From positions 1-64,000 of the forward strand of contig CAZIKN010000008.1 of the NCBI GenBank assembly GCA_964539805.1: 64,000 nucleotides of DNA. The letters are read 5' to 3'. Both the position numbers and the translations under genes were made by a program. This document shows, piece by piece, positions 53,401-61,307 of the stretch (its first letter is position 1; the number at the start of each line of letters is the position of its first letter). This stretch comes from M3007 sp964539805. GTDB taxonomy: Bacteria > Bacteroidota > Bacteroidia > Chitinophagales > Saprospiraceae. Under the pieces are notes generated by a model, which was given only the letters and a program-made list of their open reading frames with translations, did not search any database and was not told the origin of the DNA.

Positions 53401-54385
53401 GGAAAAAGAAATAAAACGTATTGCCGTCTTTACTTCTGGTGGTGATGCACCTGGGATGAACGCAGCCATTCGCGCCATTATCCGCAACGGCTTCCACAAT
53501 GACCTTCATATTTACGGCATTATGCGCGGCTATGAAGGGATGATTGATGGCAACTTGCGTCGCTTGGAAACAACTGATGCCAGCAATATCATCCATCGGG
53601 GCGGCACTATACTAAAGACTGCCAGAAGCCAACGCTTTATGACCCCGGAGGGCCGTAAACAAGCCTACGAAAACCTGGTAGATAATGATATTGATGCCCT
53701 GATTGCAATAGGTGGCAATGGCACTTTCACAGGAGCCAGCCTTTTTTCTAAAGAATTTGACATCCCTATTGTAGGCATACCTGGCACCATTGACAATGAT
53801 TTGTATGGCACCGATTTTACTATCGGTTTTGATACGGCCCTGAATACGGCCGTGGAGGCTGTGGACAAAATCAGGGACACCGCCGACTCCCACAATCGCT
53901 TGTTTTTTGTGGAAGTGATGGGCAGGCATTCCGGTTTTATCGCCCTTCACACAGCTATTGCCGGCGGTGCTGGCGGGGTGCTTATCCCAGAGGAAAATAC
54001 GGACATTGATGAATTGGCCAAAATGCTAAAAAAAGGAGCAAAGCGCCAAAAACTGTTCAGTATTGTCATTGTGGCGGAAGGTAATCACATGGGTACTGTT
54101 TATGACATAGCTGAAAAAGTAAAAGAAAAAATCTCCATTTATGATGATATCAAGGTGACGGTCATAGGGCACCTACAGCGAGGTGGGTCACCCAGTACAT
54201 TGGACCGTGTTTTGGCCAGTGTCCTGGGCTTTAACGCGGTAGAGGCCTTGTTGGCAGGGAAATCAAACATTATGGTGGGCATTAAAAACAATGAAATCAG
54301 CTATGTACCTTTTGAAGATGCCATCAGCAAATCCAAGCCGCTGAACAAAGATTTGTTGCACATGGCGCATATTTTGGCGCAATGA
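53399..54385 (+). CDS. pfkA: 6-phosphofructokinase
   Basis: A 328-residue ATP-dependent phosphofructokinase, the committing step of glycolysis. Landmarks: TSGGDAPGMNAAIRA near 12-26, GGNGTFTGA near 106, PGTIDNDLYGTDFTIGFDTA with the catalytic Asp, MGRHSGFIAL and the effector/substrate loop LQRGGSPSTLDR. Length and motifs are typical of group A bacterial enzymes. Gly in GGNG (rather than the GGD that marks PPi-dependent forms) indicates use of ATP. A repeat array follows immediately after the stop codon. Confidence 0.97.
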   Translation: MEKEIKRIAVFTSGGDAPGMNAAIRAIIRNGFHNDLHIYGIMRGYEGMIDGNLRRLETTDASNIIHRGGTILKTARSQRFMTPEGRKQAYENLVDNDIDALIAIGGNGTFTGASLFSKEFDIPIVGIPGTIDNDLYGTDFTIGFDTALNTAVEAVDKIRDTADSHNRLFFVEVMGRHSGFIALHTAIAGGAGGVLIPEENTDIDELAKMLKKGAKRQKLFSIVIVAEGNHMGTVYDIAEKVKEKISIYDDIKVTVIGHLQRGGSPSTLDRVLASVLGFNAVEALLAGKSNIMVGIKNNEISYVPFEDAISKSKPLNKDLLHMAHILAQ

Positions 54386-54403
54386 TTTGGGGCGGGGGCA
54401 GCG

Positions 54404-54792
54404 TCTCACCCCATCGTTGAAACGATGGGGTGAGAAGGAAGGCAACATTGGGGGCAAATCATTACATGCTTGAAAACCCATCGTTGAAACGATGGGGTGA
54501 GAAGGAAGGCAACATGAAGGCAAATCATTGCATGCTTGAAAGCGTTGGCCCAGCGTGCGAGCAGCGTTGAAACGATGGGGTGAGAAGGAAGGCAACATGA
54601 AGGCAAATCATTGCATGCTTGAAAGCGTTGGCCCAGCGTGCGAGCAGCGTTGAAACGATGGGGTGAGAAGGAAGGCAACATTGGAGGCAAATCATTACAT
54701 GCTTGAAAGCGTTGGCCAAGCGCGCGAGCATCGTTGAAACGATGGGGTGAGAAGGAAGGCAACATTGGGGGCAAATCATTACATGCTTGAAG
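54404..54792. repeat. Five-unit tandem array of a 67-84 bp palindrome-bearing repeat
   Basis: Units start with CGTTGAAACGATGGGGTG at 54415, 54482, 54565, 54648 and 54732. Each continues GAGAAGGAAGGCAACAT and ends CATGCTTGAA; three also carry an AGCGTTGGCC...GCGAGCA spacer. The first unit forms a near-perfect hairpin with 15-bp arms (TCTCACCCCATCGTT). Units 2 and 5 keep 7-9 bp arms; units 3 and 4 have lost the left arm. The array fills the gap between pfkA and rnhA. The open minus-strand frames across it are considered spurious. Confidence 0.9.
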
Positions 54793-54853
54793 GTTTAGCG
54801 CGGTGAAATGGATGATAAGCCTTAATTTTAAAGATGCCAAAAATCTATTACTA

Positions 54854-55483
54854 ATGTCCGAAAAAAAGAAATTCTACACCGTTTGGGAGGGCAAGCGCCC
54901 AGGCGTATATGATTCCTGGGATGCCTGTAAAAAGCAGGTGGAGGGCTACCCGCAGGCCCGTTACAAGAGCTTTGGCAGCAGGGCAGAGGCAGAGAAAGCT
55001 TTAAAGGGCAATTACTGGCAATATGTACAAAAAGCGGCATCCGAAGCGCCTAAAACTGCCGCTTCTGTTGGAGATTATATCAAAAACAGCCTTGCGGTGG
55101 ATGCGGCGTGTAGCGGCAATCCGGGCGATATGGAATACCAAGGGGTGCACATTGCCACAGGTAAAAAAATCTTCCATGTGGGGCCCTTGGAAGAAGGTAC
55201 CAATAATATAGGAGAGTTTTTGGCGCTTGTGCACGCTCTTGCCTTGCTCAAGAATGAAGGCAAGCCAAACTTGACTATTTACACCGATTCGCGCAATGCC
55301 ATGTTATGGGTGAAAGCTAAACGCTGCAACACCAAATTGGAACAAACCCCGCGCAATGAAAAAATCTTTGAGATGATTGACCGCGCCGAACAGTGGTTGG
55401 CCAACAACCCCGTCACCAATCCCATCCTCAAATGGGAAACAGAGGTTTGGGGCGAGATACCGGCCGATTTTGGGCGAAAGTGA
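54854..55483 (+). CDS. rnhA: Ribonuclease HI with N-terminal viroplasmin domain
   Basis: A 209-residue RNase H that cleaves RNA in RNA-DNA hybrids. The N-terminal 50 residues are a caulimovirus viroplasmin-type hybrid-binding domain (FYTVWEGKRPGVYDSWD, AEAEKAL), as in eukaryotic RNase H1. The catalytic domain has Asp83 in VDAACSGNPG, Glu121 in NNIGEFLAL, Asp145 in IYTDSRNA and Asp205 in PADFGRK. The start at 54854 fits the family; an upstream ATG at 54803 adds 17 unlike residues. It follows the tandem repeat array. Confidence 0.95.
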   Translation: MSEKKKFYTVWEGKRPGVYDSWDACKKQVEGYPQARYKSFGSRAEAEKALKGNYWQYVQKAASEAPKTAASVGDYIKNSLAVDAACSGNPGDMEYQGVHIATGKKIFHVGPLEEGTNNIGEFLALVHALALLKNEGKPNLTIYTDSRNAMLWVKAKRCNTKLEQTPRNEKIFEMIDRAEQWLANNPVTNPILKWETEVWGEIPADFGRK

Positions 55484-55506
55484 TGCTTGGGATTGAAACA
55501 GGCCAT

Positions 55507-56280
55507 CTATTCAATCTGCCAAATATCACCCCATAGCCTTGCACCGCCATCTATGTATATGGTATCGCCGGTCATGTAGGCCGACATTGGACTGACCAAG
55601 AACAGGGTAAGCCAGGCCACTTCTTCCACAGTGCCGAGGCGTTTCATGGGCACGATGCGCGCAATGCCCTCCGTGAGTTCTGGTGGGTAGTTTTCTAATC
55701 CGCTGCTTTGTATGATACCCGGCGCAATGCTGTTAAGGCGTATGCCCTTATTAGCCCATTCCACGGCGAGGGTTTGGGTGAGGTTGCTCACGCCTGCGCG
55801 TGCTGCTGCGGAATGTGCCATGCCGGGTGTTCCACGATAGTTGTTGACCACGATATTGACGATTGCGCCTTCATTTTTTGGAAAAAAGAAGCGTTTAGCC
55901 ATGGCCTGGGTCACAAACCAGGTGCCGTTCAAATTAGTATTGATGACGGCCTGCCAGCCTTTGGGGCTGATGTCCTCCGCTGGGCCGGCAAACTGACCAC
56001 CGGCATTATTGACCAAAATATCCAATTTCCCGCAGGATTCGGCAATAAAATCGGCCAAAGCAGATACTTGCTCCGGCTCTCGGATATCGGTCGCCTTGGC
56101 ATATACTCGGCCCCACTGAGACAACTCGGCCAGAGCCTTGTCCAAGCGTTCGGGTTTTCGGGAAGCGATGACGACTTCGGCCCCGAGTTGGAGCAATTGA
56201 CGGACAATTTCAAAGCCTATTCCGCTGCCCCCGCCCGTGACAAGGGCAGTTTTGCCGGAGAAGAGATTGGGTTGGAACAT
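55507..56280 (-). CDS. SDR-family enoyl-CoA-reductase-like oxidoreductase
   Basis: A 257-residue short-chain dehydrogenase with the NAD(P) motif TGGGSGIG at 15-22 and NNAGG at 91-95. The usual YxxxK active site is replaced: after NIVVNNYRGTPG the sequence runs MAHSAAARAGVSNLTQTL, as in PECR and 2,4-dienoyl-CoA reductase relatives that lack the Tyr. These reduce double bonds of enoyl-CoA, so a role in fatty-acid metabolism is likely. The start at 56280 is chosen because a -7 element lies just upstream of it. Confidence 0.85.
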   Translation of the reverse strand: MFQPNLFSGKTALVTGGGSGIGFEIVRQLLQLGAEVVIASRKPERLDKALAELSQWGRVYAKATDIREPEQVSALADFIAESCGKLDILVNNAGGQFAGPAEDISPKGWQAVINTNLNGTWFVTQAMAKRFFFPKNEGAIVNIVVNNYRGTPGMAHSAAARAGVSNLTQTLAVEWANKGIRLNSIAPGIIQSSGLENYPPELTEGIARIVPMKRLGTVEEVAWLTLFLVSPMSAYMTGDTIYIDGGARLWGDIWQIE

Positions 56281-56328
56281 GATAATTATAAATTGCTGAT
56301 CCTCATGGGTCAATTGCAATGTTTTGGG

Positions 56329-56336
56329 CAAAGGTA
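56329..56336 (-). promoter_or_regulatory. Possible -7 element for the SDR gene
   Basis: The minus strand reads TACCTTTG (TAnnTTTG) about 49 bp before the ATG at 56280. Confidence 0.45.
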
Positions 56337-56457
56337 AATTTTCAATACATTTACTGGCTCGTTTTTTTTACATAATGGGTTTGGGTGCTTTGGCTTTTTT
56401 CCCACTACCACTCTGGTCGCTTTCTGAATGGGTTAGATATTTTTTGCATAAAAATTC

Positions 56458-56486
56458 TTGAAGTAAAACCGGTTTGTATATATTTG
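56458..56486 (+). promoter_or_regulatory. Bacteroidota-type promoter for the HTH gene
   Basis: A -33 TTG at 56458-56460, an 18-bp spacer and a perfect -7 TATATTTG at 56479-56486. The leader to the ATG at 56607 would be about 115 nt. Confidence 0.6.
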
Positions 56487-56606
56487 CCCTGACTAAACAA
56501 AGTTGCGGGGCAATAATTGTTACACAAATTGGATTTTTTCACTTTATGCGCCCCAGAATATGTGCAATAAATAACCACATCATCAAACCAATTGCTGTTA
56601 CCAACC

Positions 56607-57614
56607 ATGACACATCCTGTTCAAGATCGCCTATTTGCCGCAATCGAACAAAACAACAAATCCGGTCTCCGTCTGGTGGAAGCCGTTTGTTCGGTATTGA
56701 ACCTCAGCCGTAGCCACGCCTACAAAAAAATAGGCGGCGAGGCAGCACTATCCTTGGAAGAAGCTGTGCAGTTGGCCAAACATTTCGATATCAGCTTGGA
56801 CGAAATGACCACTATGGAACAGATCGGGAGAGCCATTATGCGCTATAATGTGCCCAAGGAAGGCATTGACGCACAGTTGTTTATGGATGGCTTGGCACAA
56901 CAGGCGTATGCCATACAACACATGAAACAGCCCAGAATCTGGTATGCCACGCACGAATTGCCCATTTTTCATTACATGCCCTGCAAACAGCTCTTGGCCT
57001 TCAAACTGTATGTCTGGAGCCGTATCAACTGGCGCACCCCGATGGCCCTGCAAACAAAATTCCACCCCGAGGGCTTTATGGAACATTACCCTGAGGTTTA
57101 TGACCTCTCCGAACGGCTCTGGCAATTTTACCTTTCCATGCCGGGAAAGGAGTTTTGGCCCTTAGGCATCCTTGACACTACCCTTCGCCAGATCAAATAC
57201 ATGAAGGAGGCCGGTTATTTTGCGGAACCGGGCATTGCCGAGAACTTGTGCATAGAGTTGGCGGACATGCTGCACGAGCGCAAGGCAATGGCTAAACAAG
57301 GAAGCAAAACGCCGGTACCCGGAATGGCCCACAAAGTGGATTTCCAACTTTTTCACAACGAGATTGCCTACACAAACAGCCTGATCCTGCTTTTTGAAGG
57401 CGATGCCCCAACCGCTCTGTTTACGACCTTGGACAATCCCAACTTCATCCACTCATTGGATAACCCGCTGTGTCAGCGGGTACACCGTTGGCTGCTCAAC
57501 ATAGAGGCTTCCTCTATGCCCATTAGCAATGGGGCCGAAAAAGAGCGCGAAAGTTTCTTTAACCGATTGGTGGAGGCTGCTAACGCACGTCATTTATTAC
57601 CAACAAAACCATAG
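56607..57614 (+). CDS. HTH transcriptional regulator with a large unknown domain
   Basis: A 335-residue protein. The N-terminal 70 residues look like an XRE/BetR-type helix-turn-helix (RLVEAVCSVLNLSRSHAYKK, LSLEEAVQLAKHFDISLDEM). The rest is an uncharacterised domain seen in Bacteroidota regulators, with a conserved-looking FHYMPCKQLLAFKLYVWSRI. The start at 56607 fits the HTH; an ATG at 56592 adds five residues. Its targets are unknown. Confidence 0.7.
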   Translation: MTHPVQDRLFAAIEQNNKSGLRLVEAVCSVLNLSRSHAYKKIGGEAALSLEEAVQLAKHFDISLDEMTTMEQIGRAIMRYNVPKEGIDAQLFMDGLAQQAYAIQHMKQPRIWYATHELPIFHYMPCKQLLAFKLYVWSRINWRTPMALQTKFHPEGFMEHYPEVYDLSERLWQFYLSMPGKEFWPLGILDTTLRQIKYMKEAGYFAEPGIAENLCIELADMLHERKAMAKQGSKTPVPGMAHKVDFQLFHNEIAYTNSLILLFEGDAPTALFTTLDNPNFIHSLDNPLCQRVHRWLLNIEASSMPISNGAEKERESFFNRLVEAANARHLLPTKP

Positions 57615-57697
57615 TTGAATGCATTAATTTTTTTCTGGGTATAACTGAATTGATAGACAAAACTGAATTGCTTAAAAATGCCCTGTGATTTTTCCAC

Positions 57698-59188
57698 TTA
57701 TTTACCCACCACCATCTGTATCACACAGTGGCCTCCGGGTCGCCTGGCTTCTATAAAATAGACTCCCGGCATGAAACCCTGTACCTCCATGGTGGTCTTG
57801 CCCGATGGATCCGTTTTATGGGTCATTAATAGCCTGCCCAGCACATCATATACCCTAAGATCAGCTTGTACACAGGCGGCGGTTTCAACATCAACCTGTT
57901 CCTGCACCGGATTGGGCTTTATTTTTATTACAGTCTTGCATGTGGAACAATCAGAATCTGGCTTGGGTGGAGCCTTGTAAAGTGTATCACAGGGGCTGCC
58001 CAGCAAGTTTTTCAATGCGAAGTTGGGGAAGTTGGGCATGCCGATGTTGAGTTCGGAATAGATTCTGTAGTCATGCTGTCGAAAGTTACAGGCCTTACCG
58101 AGGCTATCGGGATTGTGCACAATGTGAAGGTGTTGCGCACTACTGGTAGTACCCATGTATATCTTGCCATCGGGTGCCAGCCACTGCTGGAAAAAAGCCG
58201 TTACGAAGGGCGTAGAAAACCCGTCAAAGGTATCAATGAACATGGCACTGCCGCCCCCTTTGAGTACGTCATACTGGCTCAACGACGTACAGCTGCTAAT
58301 ATACAAAAAGCGCTGGTTGGGCGAAAAACAGAGCGAGCCGCAGACTTCTCCCTTCTTCACCTTGATCTCCTGTGGGCAGCACAATGCGCCCGTACAGCGG
58401 TCAAAACCGAGCAGCAGCACCACGCCCTGCCACACATTCATGCGGGCGAAAAGGCTGCCATCAGGTGAAAAGGCCGCCTGGGTAGCAAACTGCATCATAT
58501 CTTTGCGCCCTATGCTCGTCGAGTCCTTGAAGTGCAGACCCTGAGGATCGAGCAAAAAGGTATAATAAGTATTGGTGAGACCCGTGTCGCGCTTGGGGAT
58601 GAGGAACCACCAGTCGCGGCCGTTGGCGTGGCGAGTGGCGGTGAGCAGGTCGGCGAAGGGCATCTCAGCAGCTATCCGGTTCTTTTGGGTCACCGCGCCA
58701 AGGCCTGAGTCAAGGGTCATGTCAACCGTAGTGTGCAGTAACTGGTCGGGGTAGCGCTGCCGTTTTTTGTTGTTAAGGTGCACCATGACATACTGGCTGC
58801 TGTGGCCGGGCCGGGGCAGTATCACGGTGCCTCGCATCAGGTCAAAGCCGCCATATTGTTTGCAAGTCCAGTTGTAGCTGGCCCCCGGATTCAGGCTGTC
58901 CCCGCGCAGCATGATGCGATTTTTTCGATTGATCAATTCGCATCCATTGGTGAAGAACTGTAGGCGGCCTGCAGAGTCGGATATGGTGCCCACAGTTCTG
59001 GCCATCATGTACCTAAACGGCAAAGTAAAGGTGTCCACCTGCAATTTGCCGTTTGTAAAGTGCATATCGTTTTTCCGCTTAGGGGCCCCTTGTGTACCCC
59101 CGCCGAATACGAAATGGTTGTCATGGCGTTGGGCATGGGCAAATTTTGAGGTGATAAATAATAATAAGAGTAGAAATAGTCTTGGCAT
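57698..59188 (-). CDS. T9SS-secreted beta-propeller-like protein
   Basis: A 496-residue exported protein with signal to about residue 19 (SKFAHAQ). The middle (30-390) has propeller-like repeats (GRLQFFTNGCELINRKNRIM, AAFSPDGSLFARMNVWQG, CFSPNQRFLYISSC, WLAPDGKIYMGTT). The C-terminus is a sorting domain (IKPNPVQEQVDVET, VYDVLGRLLMTH, GVYFIEARRPGGHCVIQMVV). Ligand unknown. Confidence 0.85.
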   Translation of the reverse strand: MPRLFLLLLLFITSKFAHAQRHDNHFVFGGGTQGAPKRKNDMHFTNGKLQVDTFTLPFRYMMARTVGTISDSAGRLQFFTNGCELINRKNRIMLRGDSLNPGASYNWTCKQYGGFDLMRGTVILPRPGHSSQYVMVHLNNKKRQRYPDQLLHTTVDMTLDSGLGAVTQKNRIAAEMPFADLLTATRHANGRDWWFLIPKRDTGLTNTYYTFLLDPQGLHFKDSTSIGRKDMMQFATQAAFSPDGSLFARMNVWQGVVLLLGFDRCTGALCCPQEIKVKKGEVCGSLCFSPNQRFLYISSCTSLSQYDVLKGGGSAMFIDTFDGFSTPFVTAFFQQWLAPDGKIYMGTTSSAQHLHIVHNPDSLGKACNFRQHDYRIYSELNIGMPNFPNFALKNLLGSPCDTLYKAPPKPDSDCSTCKTVIKIKPNPVQEQVDVETAACVQADLRVYDVLGRLLMTHKTDPSGKTTMEVQGFMPGVYFIEARRPGGHCVIQMVVGK

Positions 59189-59211
59189 AAGTGACTGGAT
59201 TTATAGCCAAA

Positions 59212-59305
59212 GCAAAGTGATTTTGAATCTAATCGCGTCTGTAAATCTTTGAAAATCAGGCGAATCAATCCTGAAAATTTCCAAAATCACTTAAATCCTG
59301 GTATA
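59212..59305. repeat. Dispersed intergenic repeat, copy 2
   Basis: Matches 2795-2887 in the same orientation. Both read TCGCGTCTGTAAATCTTT, then AATCAATCCTG and, with small differences, AAAATCACTTAAATCCTGGTA. It sits between the 5' end of one minus-strand gene and the 3' end of the next. Confidence 0.8.
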
Positions 59306-59337
59306 TTTTTGTTGAACTTCCATATTGTTGATCTGTG

Positions 59338-59907
59338 TTATTGAGGGGAGTATTTTAAATCAAAACGGCCATCCGTAATGACCATTTTATCGTTTTTGTT
59401 GATGGAATCTCGGTATAATTCAAAGGCAAAAGTGCCGGATATTATATTTTTTACGGTGTCTATGTAAGTTATTGTTACACAATTATTTGGATTATTAAAA
59501 TAAGAACTTTGGTATAGAGTACCATACCTCCAATATTGAGCTCCAATTCTTGGATGAGGGTCGCAATTTTTTCCGACACTAAAAAAAGTAGGCCCAAAAG
59601 TTATTGAAAGCAAATCGTCAATATAGGGGTCTTTTGAAATAAGCCTACAACTCATTGAGCCATTACCTTCGAGTGTTTTTTCAAATACCCTTGCACTTTT
59701 TGCTACCACGGTAACAGAACCAAGTGGCACCCTCGGCACCCATACCTGATTGTATATCATGCACCCAAAAGTATTTTTACCCTCTTGGGTCTCTGGGGGG
59801 AGTTTGGTGTAGTCTTCGGGCGGCGGCTGAGGTGGTGGAATCGGTTCCTCCTTGCCGCAACCCAAAAGCCACAATGCCATCAGCGATACGAGCAACAATT
59901 TTTTCAT
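59338..59907 (-). CDS. Small lipoprotein of unknown function
   Basis: A 189-residue lipoprotein (signal ending LLGC, Cys17) with a Pro-rich linker followed by LPPETQEGKNTFGCMIYNQVW, a start common in Bacteroidota lipoproteins of the DUF6252 kind. The end TFAFELYRDS and ITDGRFDLKY also fit that family. It lies between a T9SS gene and two barrel paralogs on the same strand. Confidence 0.75.
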   Translation of the reverse strand: MKKLLLVSLMALWLLGCGKEEPIPPPQPPPEDYTKLPPETQEGKNTFGCMIYNQVWVPRVPLGSVTVVAKSARVFEKTLEGNGSMSCRLISKDPYIDDLLSITFGPTFFSVGKNCDPHPRIGAQYWRYGTLYQSSYFNNPNNCVTITYIDTVKNIISGTFAFELYRDSINKNDKMVITDGRFDLKYSPQ

Positions 59908-59958
59908 GTCCTGAAAAATTTTAAGTGTTAGAGAAAATCAGGTGTTAAGGAACATTCT

Positions 59959-60588
59959 TCATTCACTCTTTTTTCTTTTCCACCCGCGAATTGCTTCCAA
60001 TTCGTAACTGAGCGCGAGGCCGAAGGATCGGACGGGAAAAATATCAAAATATTTGTTTGAGAGCATAGTTTGGCCGTGATAATAATAGCCTTCAAGGTTG
60101 AAGCCCCAGTGGTTAAGGCCCAAAGTGTACAAGATGCCGCGTTCGCGCATGGTTCGATCTATCTGACTTAACAATACCCCGTTCTTGACGTACCGAACGT
60201 CATTGACCACGTTGAAACTGCAGCCCGCACCTACAACTATCCAATCGGCTATTTTATAGTTTAGGGTAAGGTTGTTTCGCATATACTCGAATGCGATGCC
60301 CTCATAACCTACAAAACCATACGTTGATGCCGTGACGTTTTTTTCAGTAAAGATGAATTGATAGTTTATGCTAAATTGCGCAAATAGGCATTGTTTGACC
60401 CGAAACCCATAGAACGGTGATTGATGAACAAAACCTGTATCCGTTATCCCAAAAAATACAAATTTGGGATCGGCGTTGTAGCTTTGCAGATTGCTGTAAT
60501 CCATGCCGACAACCGGGGCAAGATAGGTTTGGGCGTGGACAGTACGGGTCATGCAAAATAATAGTAGCGAAAAGTAAAGGTGTTTCAT
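59959..60588 (-). CDS. Outer-membrane beta-barrel protein, paralog 2
   Basis: A 209-residue exported protein with signal to about residue 20 (TRTVHAQ). Alternating hydrophobic/aromatic strands (YLAPVVGMDYSNLQ, LFAQFSINYQFIFTEK, FGLALSYELEAIRGW) suggest an eight-strand barrel of the OMP_b-brl type. It is a tandem paralog of the gene 12 bp upstream, sharing AQTY-APVVGMDYSN, PF-GFR-KQ and FNLEGYYYHG-T. Confidence 0.8.
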   Translation of the reverse strand: MKHLYFSLLLFCMTRTVHAQTYLAPVVGMDYSNLQSYNADPKFVFFGITDTGFVHQSPFYGFRVKQCLFAQFSINYQFIFTEKNVTASTYGFVGYEGIAFEYMRNNLTLNYKIADWIVVGAGCSFNVVNDVRYVKNGVLLSQIDRTMRERGILYTLGLNHWGFNLEGYYYHGQTMLSNKYFDIFPVRSFGLALSYELEAIRGWKRKKSE

Positions 60589-60600
60589 AATGTGTGGTTG

Positions 60601-61233
60601 TTATTGTTTGCGCTTTCCCCACCCGCGCCAAATGCGGATATCATAACTAAGGGCGATACCAAAAGAGCGTGTGGGCGCAATAATCAAAGCTTCTTTCAGG
60701 TTGGTGTATGTTGTTAATCCATGATAATACAAGCCCTCCAAGTTAAAATTTTTATAGTTGATTCCTGCTGAAAAAAGCAGCCCGTTCTCACGAAAAGTTC
60801 GTATGATTTGATCGCTTTTTTCACCTTTTAAACGAAGATGAACCTCGTTGACCACGTTAAGGCTTCCGCCTGCTCCCAGGGTGAGCAAGTTGGCCAATTT
60901 GTAGTTCAACAACAGGTTGTTTCGTATGTGTTTGAACATAATGCCATCAAAAGGTATAAAATTAAACACGCCCGCATTGACCTTTTTTTCTGTGTAAGTA
61001 AATTGATAGACCAAATTCAGGGAGCCTACTATTTGCTGTTTTGCCCTGAAGCCCCAAAAAGGTGTTTCATTGACAAAACCTGTGTCCGTGATCCAAAATG
61101 TCTGGAATTGTGGATCAAGATCAATGCTGCGGAAATTGCTGTAATCCATGCCGACAAGCGGGCCGATGTAGGTTTGGGCCTGGGTGGCACGAGTTGTGCA
61201 AAAAAATAGTAGTAAAAAGTAAAAATGTTTCAT
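60601..61233 (-). CDS. Outer-membrane beta-barrel protein, paralog 1
   Basis: A 210-residue exported protein (signal TRATQAQ) with the same strands and motifs as the following gene (TYIGPLVGMDYSN, TPFWGFRAKQ, FNLEGLYYHG, FGIALSYDI). The two genes are 12 bp apart and probably arose by tandem duplication. Function unknown. Confidence 0.8.
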   Translation of the reverse strand: MKHFYFLLLFFCTTRATQAQTYIGPLVGMDYSNFRSIDLDPQFQTFWITDTGFVNETPFWGFRAKQQIVGSLNLVYQFTYTEKKVNAGVFNFIPFDGIMFKHIRNNLLLNYKLANLLTLGAGGSLNVVNEVHLRLKGEKSDQIIRTFRENGLLFSAGINYKNFNLEGLYYHGLTTYTNLKEALIIAPTRSFGIALSYDIRIWRGWGKRKQ

Positions 61234-61256
61234 AGTCTGTGGTTATGGTATTGAAA

Positions 61257-61301
61257 AATGAAAATCTTGGTGAACGCAAATGCACTTTGGCTCACCAAGA
61301 T
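61257..61301 (-). terminator. Terminator of the M4 metallopeptidase gene
   Basis: A perfect 10-bp stem ATCTTGGTGA/TCACCAAGAT (61264-61273 and 61292-61301) followed on the minus strand by a T-rich tract. It lies 6 bp past the stop codon at 61308. Confidence 0.75.
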
Positions 61302-61307
61302 CGGATG

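Larger units (their letters stand above)
56281..56606. other. 326-bp divergent promoter region
   Basis: Between divergent SDR and HTH genes. It contains a minus-strand -7 TACCTTTG (complement of 56329-56336) and the plus-strand promoter at 56458-56486. No small gene or RNA was recognised. Confidence 0.6.

Noticed and set aside
54404..54792. CRISPR array
   Set aside because: The units are 67-84 bp, and the supposed spacers are themselves repeated. No cas gene is nearby.
54406..54840. 144-residue minus-strand protein rich in CCLPSHPIVST
   Set aside because: It is a translation of the tandem repeat array, with no signal, fold or independent support.
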